64,000 nucleotides of DNA from DUQX01 sp050948825 (GCA_050948825.1 JBMNEO010000006.1:62001-126000); one strand, 5' to 3'. Numbered from the stretch's first letter, positions 43,526-52,706 are shown. The notes: a model not told the origin generated them from the letters alone. Program-made: numbers and translations.

Positions 43526-44194
43526 ATGACCGATTTAGATTTAGGATATTATTCCCGGTTATTGCAGCAGGAGAAGGATAGTCTTTTGAGTTTTATGGCG
43601 CAGGAGGGTATGGGTAAGCATGTTTCATTTAAAGACAGTATTGAGGAACTTTCCTTGATTGATAATCATCCCGCAGATACCGGCTCGGAGCTTTTTGAGC
43701 GCTCCAAGGATTTATCTCTGCATGAAAAAAGGCTAAGAAACCTGCAGGATATTGATAGTGCACTGGAGCGCATCGCTAACGGGAGTTACGGTTTTTGCTT
43801 GCGTTGCGCACAGCAGATCGATAGAGAGCGTTTAGAATACCTGCCCAGCGCTTCGTATTGTTTAAAATGTAAGGAAGAACTGGAAAGAGCGGATAAGGAG
43901 GGTAAAGATCGTCCTGTGGAGGAGTATTCCCTTTATCCTCCTTTTAAACGGACCTTTTTGGACGGGAAGAGCTTTGTCGGCTATGATGGAGAAGATGCCT
44001 GGCAGGAGGTGGCCAGGTATGGTTCCGCCGATTCTCCTCAGGATGTGCCGGGAGCTATGGGTAATCCTGCATACGCTGATGCAGAGGAAAATATCGGCGC
44101 TGTTGAAAGAATAGAACAGCTGGAATCGACCGAAAACCGGAGGAAAACCATTGGGGAGGAAGAGTCAAATCCAGAGGGTGGAAAAGAACACTAA
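43526..44194 (+). CDS. TraR/DksA-type zinc-finger protein (YteA/YlyA family)
   Basis: A 222-residue protein with an N-terminal coiled helix region (1-75; FKDSIEELSLIDNHPADTGSE is the YteA-family signature area) and a C4 zinc finger CLRCAQQIDRERLEYLPSASYCLKC in two halves (about 92-116), followed by a low-complexity acidic tail. YteA/YlyA proteins act on RNA polymerase and ylyA of B. subtilis lies at the same place between ileS and lspA. ATG 43526 is chosen (GAGG six nt upstream); ATG 43514 overlaps that site. The last 43 bases overlap lspA. Confidence 0.88.
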   Translation: MTDLDLGYYSRLLQQEKDSLLSFMAQEGMGKHVSFKDSIEELSLIDNHPADTGSELFERSKDLSLHEKRLRNLQDIDSALERIANGSYGFCLRCAQQIDRERLEYLPSASYCLKCKEELERADKEGKDRPVEEYSLYPPFKRTFLDGKSFVGYDGEDAWQEVARYGSADSPQDVPGAMGNPAYADAEENIGAVERIEQLESTENRRKTIGEEESNPEGGKEH

Positions 44195-44744
44195 CGGGAA
44201 TAAAAATACAGGAACCAGAGCTCTTTTTGCTGCAGTTGTTCAGGCTTTCTGGAACCGGATTAAAGGCCATCATCTTTCAGATGGCACGTTCTTTTTTCTT
44301 GCGCTTGTTGTTTTTGCCTTTGACCAATTCAGCAAACTCTGGGTAGTGCGCAGTTTTATACCGGGTGAGACTCTGCCCTTGATACCGGATGTTTTTCATA
44401 TAACCTATGTGCGCAATCCGGGTGCCGCTTTTGGAATATTTGCCCACCATACCCCGGTTTTTATCGCTGTTTCCTTATTTATGGTTGTAATCATTATTCT
44501 GGGGGGACGCTTTTTATCCGGGCGTTATTTTTTAATCCGTTTGGCCCTTGCCTTGCAGCTGGGAGGCGCGCTGGGAAACTTGAGCGATCGCCTTCGAACG
44601 GGTTCAGTAATAGATTTTATTGACTTTCGTTTCTGGCCGGTTTTTAATCTGGCTGATATCGCCCTGGTGATCGGGATCGCCTTGTTAATTTTTAGTATGA
44701 TTTACCATAAAACTTATTTTTTTGAGAATAATGGCAGAGCATAA
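44151..44744 (+). CDS. lspA: Lipoprotein signal peptidase (signal peptidase II)
   Basis: LspA removes signal peptides from prolipoproteins in the membrane. The 197-residue protein has about four helices and the conserved elements VFAFDQFSKLWVV (about 54-66), RNPGAAFGIF (about 88-97), LGGALGNLSDRL with one catalytic Asp (about 145) and FNLADIALVIGI with the other (about 166). It is about 35 residues longer than usual at the N-terminus, a polar tail from TTG 44151; that start has GGAGG (44140-44144) six nt upstream, while GTG 44178 is an alternative. It overlaps the previous gene by 44 bases. Confidence 0.94.
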   Translation: MGRKSQIQRVEKNTNGNKNTGTRALFAAVVQAFWNRIKGHHLSDGTFFFLALVVFAFDQFSKLWVVRSFIPGETLPLIPDVFHITYVRNPGAAFGIFAHHTPVFIAVSLFMVVIIILGGRFLSGRYFLIRLALALQLGGALGNLSDRLRTGSVIDFIDFRFWPVFNLADIALVIGIALLIFSMIYHKTYFFENNGRA

Positions 44745-44781
44745 TTGCTAAAAGAACAGGACATACGGTTGAAAGATTTTT

Positions 44782-45702
44782 ATGGAAAAGAAGGTTCATC
44801 TAGTAAAAAGCTCCGAGGAAGGCATGCGCCTTGATCTCTTTTTATCCGCCAGAGAGCCCGCCTTATCACGGTCGTTTTTACAAAAGCTTTGCGCTAAGGG
44901 GAATGTTTTTATCAGCGGTCAGCAACAGTTTAAAAGCGGTTACCGGGTTAGGGAAAACCAGAAGGTGGAGGTTTGGATACCGCCACCGGAGATTATCGCC
45001 GCTCAGCCCGAAGACCTGCCCCTGGAAATTATCTATGAGGATAAGGAACTATTAGTAGTAAATAAACCAAAAGGGATGGTGGTTCATCCCGCTCCAGGTC
45101 ATCACGGGGGTACTCTGGTCAATGCCCTGCTTTCCCACTGCGATGTTCTTTTTGCCCTGGGTGATCGTATCAGGCCGGGCATTGTTCACCGGTTGGACAA
45201 GGATACAAGCGGCCTGCTGGTGGTGGCAAAAAATGAGCCTTCTTTCAGGGTTCTCTCCGCGCAGATTAAGGAAAGGGAGATGAAAAGGGAGTATTATGCT
45301 ATTGTTCACCGCCTTCCTCCCGTTGATGAGGGAACGATTGATCTCCCGTTAGGGAGGGACCCGAATAATCGTAAAAAAATAGCTGTCAGGAAAAACGGCA
45401 CAGGACGCCGGGCGGTAACCCATTTTAAGGTATTAGATAAGAAGGGCCCTTTTTACCTGCTTTCATTGAGGCTGGAAACGGGGAGGACGCATCAGATCCG
45501 GGTACACCTCTCATATATTGGCTCTCCGGTTGTGGGTGACCCTCTCTACGGGCCGAAACGTTCTCCTTATAATAAGTACGGGCAGTTTTTACACGCCAGA
45601 ACTCTTGGTTTTAAACACCCCCGCAGTGCTGAGTATATGGAATTTACGGCAGAACCGGGGAAGGAGTTTTCAGACCTTTTGAAATATGGGGGAAAACAAT
45701 AA
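44782..45702 (+). CDS. ylyB: RluA-family pseudouridine synthase (RluD/YlyB)
   Basis: These enzymes turn uridine into pseudouridine in 23S rRNA (RluD acts on helix 69). The 306-residue protein has an N-terminal S4 domain (RLDLFLSAREPALSRSFLQKL, about 13-33), the catalytic motif HRLDKDTSGLLVVAK (Asp near residue 138) and GRTHQIRVHLSYIGSPVVGD (about 235-254). The target uridines cannot be assigned with certainty. Its TAA overlaps the pyrR ATG. Confidence 0.95.
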   Translation: MEKKVHLVKSSEEGMRLDLFLSAREPALSRSFLQKLCAKGNVFISGQQQFKSGYRVRENQKVEVWIPPPEIIAAQPEDLPLEIIYEDKELLVVNKPKGMVVHPAPGHHGGTLVNALLSHCDVLFALGDRIRPGIVHRLDKDTSGLLVVAKNEPSFRVLSAQIKEREMKREYYAIVHRLPPVDEGTIDLPLGRDPNNRKKIAVRKNGTGRRAVTHFKVLDKKGPFYLLSLRLETGRTHQIRVHLSYIGSPVVGDPLYGPKRSPYNKYGQFLHARTLGFKHPRSAEYMEFTAEPGKEFSDLLKYGGKQ

Positions 45703-46271
45703 TGCGTTTAAAATTAATTATGGATGCAAACGGCATCAGGCGGGCTTTGACCCGTATTGCGCATGAAATTGTTGAGCGAAACAAAGGTACTGAAAATGTA
45801 GTTATCGTGGGTATTAAAAGCAGGGGCGAGCCGCTGGCACACCGGTTGGCGGACGGCATTAAGGAGATTGAAGGTCTCAGGCCGCCCGTGGGGATGCTTG
45901 ATATTACTCCCTACCGTGATGACATACAAAATGATGATCTGCACGGTGCCAGGGAAGGGGCTGCTTTTCTGCCGCTGGTTATTACCGGAAAAACGATTGT
46001 CCTTGTGGATGATGTTCTTTATACCGGCCGCTCGGTAAGGGCGGCAATGGAGGCCTTGATGGACAGGGGGAGGCCGCAGTTGATCCAGCTTGCGGTATTA
46101 ATTGACCGCGGGCACAGGGAGTTGCCCATCAGGCCGGATTTTGTTGGGAAAAATGTTCCTACCAGCAGAAGTGAGAAGATTGCTGTATGTCTGGCGGAGA
46201 TAGATACAAAAGATGAGGTTTTAATTGTTGAAAATGGGAAACAGGAGACTGACCGTCGTGGGGGGGGCTAA
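45702..46271 (+). CDS. pyrR: PyrR: pyrimidine operon attenuator protein / uracil phosphoribosyltransferase
   Basis: PyrR binds pyr mRNA when UMP is high and also has weak UPRT activity. The 189-residue protein has the N-terminal RIAHEIVERN region, GIKSRGEPLA (about 38-47), the PRPP loop IVLVDDVLYTGRSVRAA (about 100-116) and LIDRGHRELPIRPDFVGKN (about 133-151). The usual pyrP/pyrB genes do not follow; a terminator comes next and rqcH runs the other way, so any targets are elsewhere. I see no PyrR binding loop in this window. Confidence 0.95.
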   Translation: MRLKLIMDANGIRRALTRIAHEIVERNKGTENVVIVGIKSRGEPLAHRLADGIKEIEGLRPPVGMLDITPYRDDIQNDDLHGAREGAAFLPLVITGKTIVLVDDVLYTGRSVRAAMEALMDRGRPQLIQLAVLIDRGHRELPIRPDFVGKNVPTSRSEKIAVCLAEIDTKDEVLIVENGKQETDRRGGG

Positions 46272-46398
46272 TATCTTCATCGGCTATAAACCCTGATTAT
46301 TAAAACACCCTGTTTTATAAGGACGAATCGTTGCATATGTTTCTGCAGTGTTCCCCAAACGGCTGATGATGTAGCTGTCATAATGTAAACAATATCTT

Positions 46399-46428
46399 AC
46401 GCTGGGTTACAACCGGCGTTGTTTTTTT
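46399..46428 (+). terminator. Terminator of the divIVA-pyrR side, overlapping the rqcH 3' end
   Basis: ACGCTGG (46399-46405) pairs with CCGGCGT (46413-46419), one G-U pair, followed by T-run (46422-46428). The hairpin contains the rqcH stop codon (46407-46409 on the opposite strand), so the last codons of rqcH also encode this terminator. Confidence 0.75.
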
Positions 46429-48182
46429 AATAAGGGGGAAAGGGTTTTTTCATCCGGGGTGACGTAGATGGTCCTGTAATTTTTATAAGTAACCATCCCC
46501 GGTTTTGCACCCGGAATCCTCCGGATGTTTTTTACTGTTGTATAATCTACCGGGACATTTGAAGAGTGAGCGCCGCGGCTGAAGTGGGCTGCCAGAAGGG
46601 CGGCTTCTTTTATTAAGCCTGCATCTGGATTGGCCGTTCTGACAATGACATGGGCTCCGGGCATATCCTTGACGTGCAGCCACAGGTCGGTTTTTGAGGC
46701 AAAATGCCCAACGAGGTAGGCGTTCTGCCGGTTGTTCCGGCCGATACAGATTTCTTCTCCGCTGGAAGCTGTTATGATGATCGGGTTAAAGGGTACGGTC
46801 TTTTCCCTTGGATAAGGCTTGTTTTCTGGAGGCAGGTAACCTGCTTCCTCCAGCTCTTCCTTTATTTCAAGAAGAGCCTGCAGGTTATTTTTTTCCATGA
46901 AATAGAGCACGCTTTCCAGGTAAGCGATCTCATTTTGAGTTTCTTCCAGGGTGCCGGATATTTTCTTCTCTCCCTGCCGGCCTTTGCGGTATTTTTTGAA
47001 ATAACGCTGAGCGTTTTGAGACGGTGAAATACTGGGATCCAGCTCAATTTTTATTTTTTCGTCCTCCCCGCTGTAGAAATCGACCAAATATATCTCACGG
47101 GCTTTTGGAGGAATGTGTTTTAAATTCATGAGAATAAGCTCTCCGCATTTGCGGTAGTAATCCGCCTCTTTTGATTTTTTTAACTCCAGAAGCTGCTTTT
47201 TTTCTTTACTGCGATATTTTTTTAATGACTGTTCCACCTGCCGGGAGAGTAAAGCATACAGTCTTTCTTTTGCCTCAGCCCTCTCCCTGTAATCATAATA
47301 ATCATCCAGCAGCTCGCTGATGGAACCATAACCCCGTTTGTGTTTTGCCGCTGTTTTCACAGGGTTAATGGCAGAGTAATCTACAGGGCGGCCCAGATCG
47401 TCCAGGAGCAGCGTAGGTGCCCATTTCTTTTCACCATAGATTTGAAAGAGTTCCTGCATTTTGCTCCACAATAACCGGATTGAGTTCTCTGTCAGGTTTT
47501 CCAGGAGCGGTTTTTTTGCTCTTGCTGCAATTTCTTGCGCCAGAAAAGGACTCAGTCCCTGGATGTTTTCCAGAAGAAATCGGTCCGTGGGTTTACCCTC
47601 CGACATCCTTAACTCGTGTTGAAAAGACTCGTAGTTCAGCGCGAAGGGGTGCAGCTTCTCCTGGGCCGGCGGAGGAAAATAAGTATGATGGGGCATGAGC
47701 GTCCGAAAACGGTTTATCGACGGTGGTACTGGTTTTATTGTCCCGAGGATTGTTTGTTTCCCTTCCGCGTCCGGGTTATTGAGCAGGATAATGTTACTAT
47801 GACGCCCCATTATTTCCGCTGCCAGAGTTTTTTGTACTTCTTTGCCGCTTTCATTTATAACAGAAAAATTTAAATAAAGAGCCCTCTCCAGGGGAGGTTG
47901 CTCCAGGGAGACTAAGATTCCGTTAACCAGATGTTTGCGCAGCAGCATGCAGAAGGCGGGAGGTGATGCCGGATGGTCATGGTGGTGTTCAGTAAGGTTA
48001 ATTCTTCCCTTTTGCGCATGAATGGAGAGGAATAGAGGCCTTTTTTGCCTGGTTCCTTTAAAATAGATCAACATATCAGTAGGGTTTAACTGATATATTT
48101 TGCTGATCGCCGCTCCCGGCTTGATTAGTTTTTCTTCGATTTCTGTTGATACTGCCCCCAGTACAAAGGCATCAAAAGCCAT
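46407..48182 (-). CDS. rqcH: Ribosome quality control protein RqcH (NFACT/YloA, fibronectin-binding-like)
   Basis: RqcH binds obstructed 50S subunits carrying peptidyl-tRNA and directs alanine tailing. The 591-residue protein has the NFACT-N domain (MAFDAFVLGAVSTEIEEKL; the DPR-type catalytic elements of Fpg-like fold), a helix-hairpin-helix region, a long coiled-coil (about 280-450, rich in Lys/Glu) and the C-terminal NFACT-R domain (GRNNRQNAYLVGHFASKTDLWLHVKDMPGAHVIV in parts, about 488-522). The start ATG 48182 (minus) has GGAGGGG upstream. In B. subtilis the homolog yloA precedes yloB on the same strand; here it is inverted. Confidence 0.95.
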   Translation of the reverse strand: MAFDAFVLGAVSTEIEEKLIKPGAAISKIYQLNPTDMLIYFKGTRQKRPLFLSIHAQKGRINLTEHHHDHPASPPAFCMLLRKHLVNGILVSLEQPPLERALYLNFSVINESGKEVQKTLAAEIMGRHSNIILLNNPDAEGKQTILGTIKPVPPSINRFRTLMPHHTYFPPPAQEKLHPFALNYESFQHELRMSEGKPTDRFLLENIQGLSPFLAQEIAARAKKPLLENLTENSIRLLWSKMQELFQIYGEKKWAPTLLLDDLGRPVDYSAINPVKTAAKHKRGYGSISELLDDYYDYRERAEAKERLYALLSRQVEQSLKKYRSKEKKQLLELKKSKEADYYRKCGELILMNLKHIPPKAREIYLVDFYSGEDEKIKIELDPSISPSQNAQRYFKKYRKGRQGEKKISGTLEETQNEIAYLESVLYFMEKNNLQALLEIKEELEEAGYLPPENKPYPREKTVPFNPIIITASSGEEICIGRNNRQNAYLVGHFASKTDLWLHVKDMPGAHVIVRTANPDAGLIKEAALLAAHFSRGAHSSNVPVDYTTVKNIRRIPGAKPGMVTYKNYRTIYVTPDEKTLSPLLKKQRRL

Positions 48183-48354
48183 ATTTTCCCCTCCTTACAA
48201 AAGGTTTATTTCCCTTGCGCATTAAATTCAGGCCTGTATTTATTTATTAGAATATTTCCAGGAATTTTGCGGTATCCGCCTGCGTATATTGGGTGGTGAA
48301 GTATTTATTAGTATATATGGTGCTTCAGGAAAATGCAATCATTTAACACTACGG

Positions 48355-48387
48355 GAACGGCTGCAGGAGGCCGGGGTTCTTTTTTTT
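48355..48387 (+). terminator. Weak terminator-like hairpin before the Ca2+ ATPase gene
   Basis: GAAC-GGC (48355-48361) can pair with GCC...GTTC (48370-48379) with a three-base bulge, and eight T follow (48380-48387). No plus-strand gene lies directly upstream, so if real it would stop an unknown leader or read-through transcript. Confidence 0.35.
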
Positions 48388-48429
48388 AAGCACCTGGAAT
48401 AAAAAATTAAGAGCGAGGTGGTTATCATT

Positions 48430-51153
48430 ATGAAGAGTTCCAGGCTATGGTCCCTCCCTCCTCTACAGGAAATCTACAGACAATTCCGGGTAGAACCTGA
48501 ATTTGGGCTGACAGAGGAAGAGGCGGGCAGGCGGTTAAATAAATGGGGATACAATACCATTCAGGAAAAAAAACAAAAAGGTATGGCAGAGATCTTCCTG
48601 GATCAATTCAGGGATTTTATGGTGCTTGTTCTGCTGGGCGCAACCTTCATCTCCGGGATGCTGAAAGAGTACAGTGATGCCTTGACTATTCTTGTTATTG
48701 TTTTATTAAATGCAATTTTGGGTTTTATGCAGGAATACAGGGCTGAACGCTCCTTTGCAGCCCTGAAAAGTCTAACGGCTCCGCAAGGGAGGGTTCTGAG
48801 GGGGAAAGCTATCAAGGAGATACCCGCTGAGAGGGTGGTGCCCGGAGATATTGTCTATATCAGTGCCGGAGACCGTATTTGTGCTGATCTGCGCCTGATC
48901 GGCGCCGACGCTCTGATGGTTGACGAATCACCCCTTACGGGTGAATCGGTGGCGGTGGAAAAAGAGCCGATCTCTTTAAACCACATTCCCTCCTCGCCCG
49001 GAGATGCCGGCAACATGGCTTTTAGCGGCACACTGGTTCTCAATGGTTCGGGAAGGGGGATTGCCGTTGCCACCGGAATGGGAACAGAAATGGGGCATAT
49101 TGCCTCGCTTATGCAGGAAACGGAAATAAGCAGCACCCCCTTACAGAGAAGGCTGGCCAGACTGGGGAAAATTCTGGTCGCCGGCTGTCTGTTTTTCTGT
49201 TTGTTAGTGGTGGTTCTTGGTCTATGGAGGGGAGAGGAGCTATACAGAATGCTGATGGCGGGAATATCGCTGGCGGTTGCCGCTATTCCCGAGGGCCTTC
49301 CCGCTATTGTTACCATATCGCTTGCCCTGGGAGTTCAGCGGATGGTCAGGCGCAGGGCTATTGTCCGCCGTTTGCCCGCGGTGGAGACACTGGGTTGCAC
49401 AACGGTAATCTGTTCCGATAAAACAGGCACTATTACGCAGAATAAAATGGCTGTAAAAAGCATTTATACCAACAGCAGTTTTTGGGAGACTGACGGCGAA
49501 GGCCATGATAAAAAAGGTTTTAAAAACCGGAGAAAGAAAATAGCTATTTCCAACATGGATCCGCACCTCTACAAGGCGCTTCTTATCGGTGTTTTATGCA
49601 ATAATGCGGTTTCTGATCCGCATCAAGGCAAAAACAATATGCGGCTGAACAGTAAGGGGTCAGGGAGAAAGGTTAAGGGCGATCCTACAGAGGCGGCACT
49701 TCTGGAATGCGCCGCGGAGGCAAATATTTGGAAGGATGACCTGGAGAATAAGTACTCCAGAATAAAAGAATATCCCTTCAGCTCCTTGAGAAAATGCATG
49801 TCGGTCGTCTGCCGGGGGGCGGATGGACTGGGTATTTTTGTTAAAGGGGCACCGGAACGTGTCCTGGCCAGGTCGGCCTATATTTACGAAGACGGAAAAA
49901 TAAAACCACTGCAGTTAAGTGACCGTCATAAAATTGTCAAACAGGTGGAGCTGATGGCTTCCGGCGCATTAAGAACGCTGGCGGTAGCCTACAGACCACT
50001 GCAAAGCTATTCTGCTTCATCAAAAGCAGAGGAGCTTGAAAAAGATCTTATTTTTACGGGTGTTTTTGGAATGATCGATCCTCCGCGTCCGGCCGTTTTT
50101 AAGGCAATTCAAAAGTGCCAGAAGGCGGGGGTCCGCGTTGTGATGATTACCGGGGATCACCGTAATACGGCGGTTGCAATAGGCAGGCAGATCGGTATAT
50201 TCAACCACGGCGCGGAAGTAGTAACAGGAGCAGAACTGGATCAGATGAGCGATAAGGAGCTTTCCCAGCGAATAGAGAACATCAATGTTTTTGCCAGGGT
50301 TAATCCGGAACACAAATTGCGGATTGTTCGCTGTTTGAAGGCCGGGGGGAATATTGTCGCCATGACGGGGGATGGTGTGAACGATGCCCCTGCTGTAAAG
50401 GAAGCGGATATTGGAATTGCTATGGGAATGGCCGGAACGGAGGTTACCAAAGAAGCTGCATCCCTGGTTCTGGCTGATGATAATTTTAGAACAATCGTTG
50501 CGGCAGTGGAAGAGGGGCGGAATATTTACGACAATATTCGAAAGTTTATTAGATTTCTTCTGGGTTGCAACCTTGGAGAGATTCTGACCATGTTTCTGGC
50601 AATGTTGTGGGGGCTGCCCCTGCCTCTAAGGCCGATTCAGATTCTCTGGGTGAATCTCGTTACGGATGGATTGCCGGCGATGGCCCTGGGGGTAGATCCC
50701 GCAGAGATAAATGTTATGTCGAGACCGCCGCGCTTACCGAATGAAAGTATATTCAGCAGGGGTCTCTGGAAGAAAATATTAACCAGGGGATGCTTGATCG
50801 GTATTACTTCAATTACGATCTTTGCCCTTTCTTACAATAATTCAGCCGATCTTATTTATGCTCAGACCATGGCGCTTTCCACCCTTATCCTGGCTCAGCT
50901 TCTGCATGTTTTTGAATGCCGCTCAGAATATTTAGCGGTATGGGAAACAGGTTTTGCAGGCAATCTTATGCTTTTGGGAGCAGTAATATTTTCATTTTTA
51001 CTCCTGCTTGCTATTATTTATCTTCCTTTTCTCAGGGAAATCTTCCAGACCTGCCCCCTCGGTGTAAAAGAATGGATTTTGATTTTTTCCGCTTCATCTA
51101 TTCCGTACTTTTTCAGCCTCATTATGTGGTGCAGCCGTAAATTAACCGGTTGA
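48430..51153 (+). CDS. yloB: P-type calcium-transporting ATPase (YloB-like)
   Basis: This P2A-type pump moves Ca2+ out of the cytoplasm at the cost of ATP. The 907-residue protein has the cation ATPase N-terminal domain, the actuator motif PLTGESVAVEK (about 166-176), the ion-binding helix PEGLPAIV (about 286-293), phosphorylation site CSDKTGTITQNKM (Asp330), KGAPERV (about 473), the hinge TGDGVNDAPAVKEADIG (about 645-661) and ten membrane helices. B. subtilis YloB is active in sporulation. ATG 48430 (GAGGTG nine nt upstream) is chosen over GTG 48418. Confidence 0.95.
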   Translation: MKSSRLWSLPPLQEIYRQFRVEPEFGLTEEEAGRRLNKWGYNTIQEKKQKGMAEIFLDQFRDFMVLVLLGATFISGMLKEYSDALTILVIVLLNAILGFMQEYRAERSFAALKSLTAPQGRVLRGKAIKEIPAERVVPGDIVYISAGDRICADLRLIGADALMVDESPLTGESVAVEKEPISLNHIPSSPGDAGNMAFSGTLVLNGSGRGIAVATGMGTEMGHIASLMQETEISSTPLQRRLARLGKILVAGCLFFCLLVVVLGLWRGEELYRMLMAGISLAVAAIPEGLPAIVTISLALGVQRMVRRRAIVRRLPAVETLGCTTVICSDKTGTITQNKMAVKSIYTNSSFWETDGEGHDKKGFKNRRKKIAISNMDPHLYKALLIGVLCNNAVSDPHQGKNNMRLNSKGSGRKVKGDPTEAALLECAAEANIWKDDLENKYSRIKEYPFSSLRKCMSVVCRGADGLGIFVKGAPERVLARSAYIYEDGKIKPLQLSDRHKIVKQVELMASGALRTLAVAYRPLQSYSASSKAEELEKDLIFTGVFGMIDPPRPAVFKAIQKCQKAGVRVVMITGDHRNTAVAIGRQIGIFNHGAEVVTGAELDQMSDKELSQRIENINVFARVNPEHKLRIVRCLKAGGNIVAMTGDGVNDAPAVKEADIGIAMGMAGTEVTKEAASLVLADDNFRTIVAAVEEGRNIYDNIRKFIRFLLGCNLGEILTMFLAMLWGLPLPLRPIQILWVNLVTDGLPAMALGVDPAEINVMSRPPRLPNESIFSRGLWKKILTRGCLIGITSITIFALSYNNSADLIYAQTMALSTLILAQLLHVFECRSEYLAVWETGFAGNLMLLGAVIFSFLLLLAIIYLPFLREIFQTCPLGVKEWILIFSASSIPYFFSLIMWCSRKLTG

Positions 51154-51246
51154 TCCGAAGGGATTAGGTGGAAAATATATTTTAAATGAATTATAATGAA
51201 TTATTGAGATAATTATCCCTAAAATATAAGATCCACCCTTTTTCAC

Positions 51247-51274
51247 TTGATTATGCTTTTTTTTATGGTAAAAT
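51247..51274 (+). promoter_or_regulatory. Candidate promoter of the yicC-remA-gmk-rpoZ operon
   Basis: TTGATT (51247-51252), 16 nt containing a T-tract, TAAAAT (51269-51274). It lies 56 nt before the yicC start. Confidence 0.5.
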
Positions 51275-51329
51275 AGGGGTAAACGACAAGTAAGATATGT
51301 TATAAAGAATCCAAAAAAGGGGAATTACT

Positions 51330-52211
51330 TTGGCCAGAAGTATGACCGGATATGGAAGGGGAGAGGTTTTAGGGGGTATTTATCGCATTGTAGTAGAGAT
51401 AAGAGCTGTTAACCACCGGCATTTTGATGCTGTTATCAGGGGGCCGAGGGAGCTCTTGCCCCTGGAAGATAAAATCAGGCGTATTTTACAGGAGCAAATT
51501 TCCAGGGGAAGGGTTGAGGTATTTATAACCCTGGATACAGTGCAGAATAAGAAAAAGATTGTTGTTGTTGATGAGGAGCTTGCTGCATCTTATGTACATA
51601 CCCTGCAAAGGCTGAGCGGTGCTTTTAATTTATCCCAGGGAGGACTCACCGCCCTTGAACTGGCACAGTTCCCTGAAGTTTTACGCGTGGAGGAAAACGA
51701 GCTTGATCTGGATTATTTTGTTCCCCTCCTTGAAACTTCCGTAAAAATGGCTGTCTCTCAGTTGTTTGATCACAGACTGGAGGAAGGCAGGAGGTTGGGG
51801 AATGATATTCAGCAAAGGCTGAACATTTTGAGCGGTTTTATTAAAGTTATCCGCGAGAGGTGCCCGCTATTCCTGGAAGCCTATCAGCAGAAACTCTGTG
51901 CCCGCCTGGAAGAGCTGCATAATGGCAAGGAATACGATAAACAGCGCTTTTTTACGGAGATCGCCTTTTTTGCAGAAAAATGCAATATAGATGAGGAATT
52001 AGTTCGCCTGGAGAGTCATTTGCAAACATTTGGCGATGAACTGATAAAAGATGATGTTATCGGCCGCAAGCTAGATTTCCTCTTGCAAGAGATGAACAGG
52101 GAAGTAAATACCATAGCTTCCAAAAGCAATGATCTGGATATTTCACACCTGGTTGTAGAGGCTAAAAGCGAAATTGAAAAAATAAGGGAACAGGTGCAAA
52201 ATATAGAATAA
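51330..52211 (+). CDS. yicC: YicC family endoribonuclease
   Basis: YicC proteins are a family of ribonucleases (E. coli YicC degrades some small RNAs). The 293-residue protein has the N-terminal signature SMTGYGRGE (about 4-12), EIRAVNHRHFDAVIRGPREL (about 26-45), the conserved centre and the C-terminal DUF1732 part RKLDFLLQEMNREVNTIASKSND (about 247-269). TTG 51330 follows AAGGGG. Order yicC-remA-gmk-rpoZ is as in B. subtilis. Confidence 0.93.
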   Translation: MARSMTGYGRGEVLGGIYRIVVEIRAVNHRHFDAVIRGPRELLPLEDKIRRILQEQISRGRVEVFITLDTVQNKKKIVVVDEELAASYVHTLQRLSGAFNLSQGGLTALELAQFPEVLRVEENELDLDYFVPLLETSVKMAVSQLFDHRLEEGRRLGNDIQQRLNILSGFIKVIRERCPLFLEAYQQKLCARLEELHNGKEYDKQRFFTEIAFFAEKCNIDEELVRLESHLQTFGDELIKDDVIGRKLDFLLQEMNREVNTIASKSNDLDISHLVVEAKSEIEKIREQVQNIE

Positions 52212-52346
52212 AAACGAGCAGGTGATGGAGGTGAAGATTTTTATTTTGATTAAGCATCGCTTCTGATTTCCTTTGTTTTGCAGTTATGGAGGTATGTTTC
52301 AGTTTTTCAAAAGCACAGCTTTAATCCTCAGCTAGCTTAAAACATG

Positions 52347-52406
52347 AAAGGAGGAAGCGGTTTTATCCTCAGCCTTAAGAGACCGGGTTTCAAACCGCAT
52401 ATATTT
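52347..52406 (+). promoter_or_regulatory. remA translation-start region: Shine-Dalgarno, clamp stem, start codon
   Basis: A perfect AAAGGAGG (52347-52354) is 52 nt from the remA ATG (52407). GCGGTTT (52357-52363) and AAACCGC (52392-52398) are perfect complements between them, leaving 2 nt after the Shine-Dalgarno and 8 nt before ATG. Folding would bring both into normal initiation distance. Confidence 0.5.
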
Positions 52407-52667
52407 ATGAATATTAAACTAATAAATATTGGATTTGGTAATATTGTATCAGCAAATCGTATTATAGCTATTGTCAGTCCGGAATCGGCTCCTATTAAAC
52501 GTATTATCGGGGAGGCCAGGGATAGAGGTATGCTGGTGGATGCAACATACGGGAGGAGAACACGTGCCGTTATTATTATGGATAGTGGACATGTGATTCT
52601 TTCTGCCGTGCAGCCAGAGACAGTTAAACATCGTTTACAGGTAAAAGAACCTGCAACAGAGGAATAA
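52407..52667 (+). CDS. remA: Extracellular matrix/biofilm regulator RemA (DUF370)
   Basis: RemA is a small DNA-binding protein that forms rings and activates biofilm and osmoprotection operons in B. subtilis. The 86-residue product reads IKLINIGFGNIVSANRIIAI then VSPESAPIKRII and RDRGMLVDATYGRRTRAVII, nearly unchanged from the family. ATG 52407 is the homologous start even though no Shine-Dalgarno lies directly before it; a longer frame from ATG 52344 would add 21 residues not found in the family. Confidence 0.95.
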   Translation: MNIKLINIGFGNIVSANRIIAIVSPESAPIKRIIGEARDRGMLVDATYGRRTRAVIIMDSGHVILSAVQPETVKHRLQVKEPATEE

Positions 52668-52706
52668 ACCCCGGGATAGATTATTTTCAATAGTTTGGAG
52701 GATACT

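Noticed and set aside
46272..46398. PyrR-binding attenuator after pyrR
   Set aside because: No anti-antiterminator loop motif is evident and no pyr genes follow; only a plain terminator is seen.
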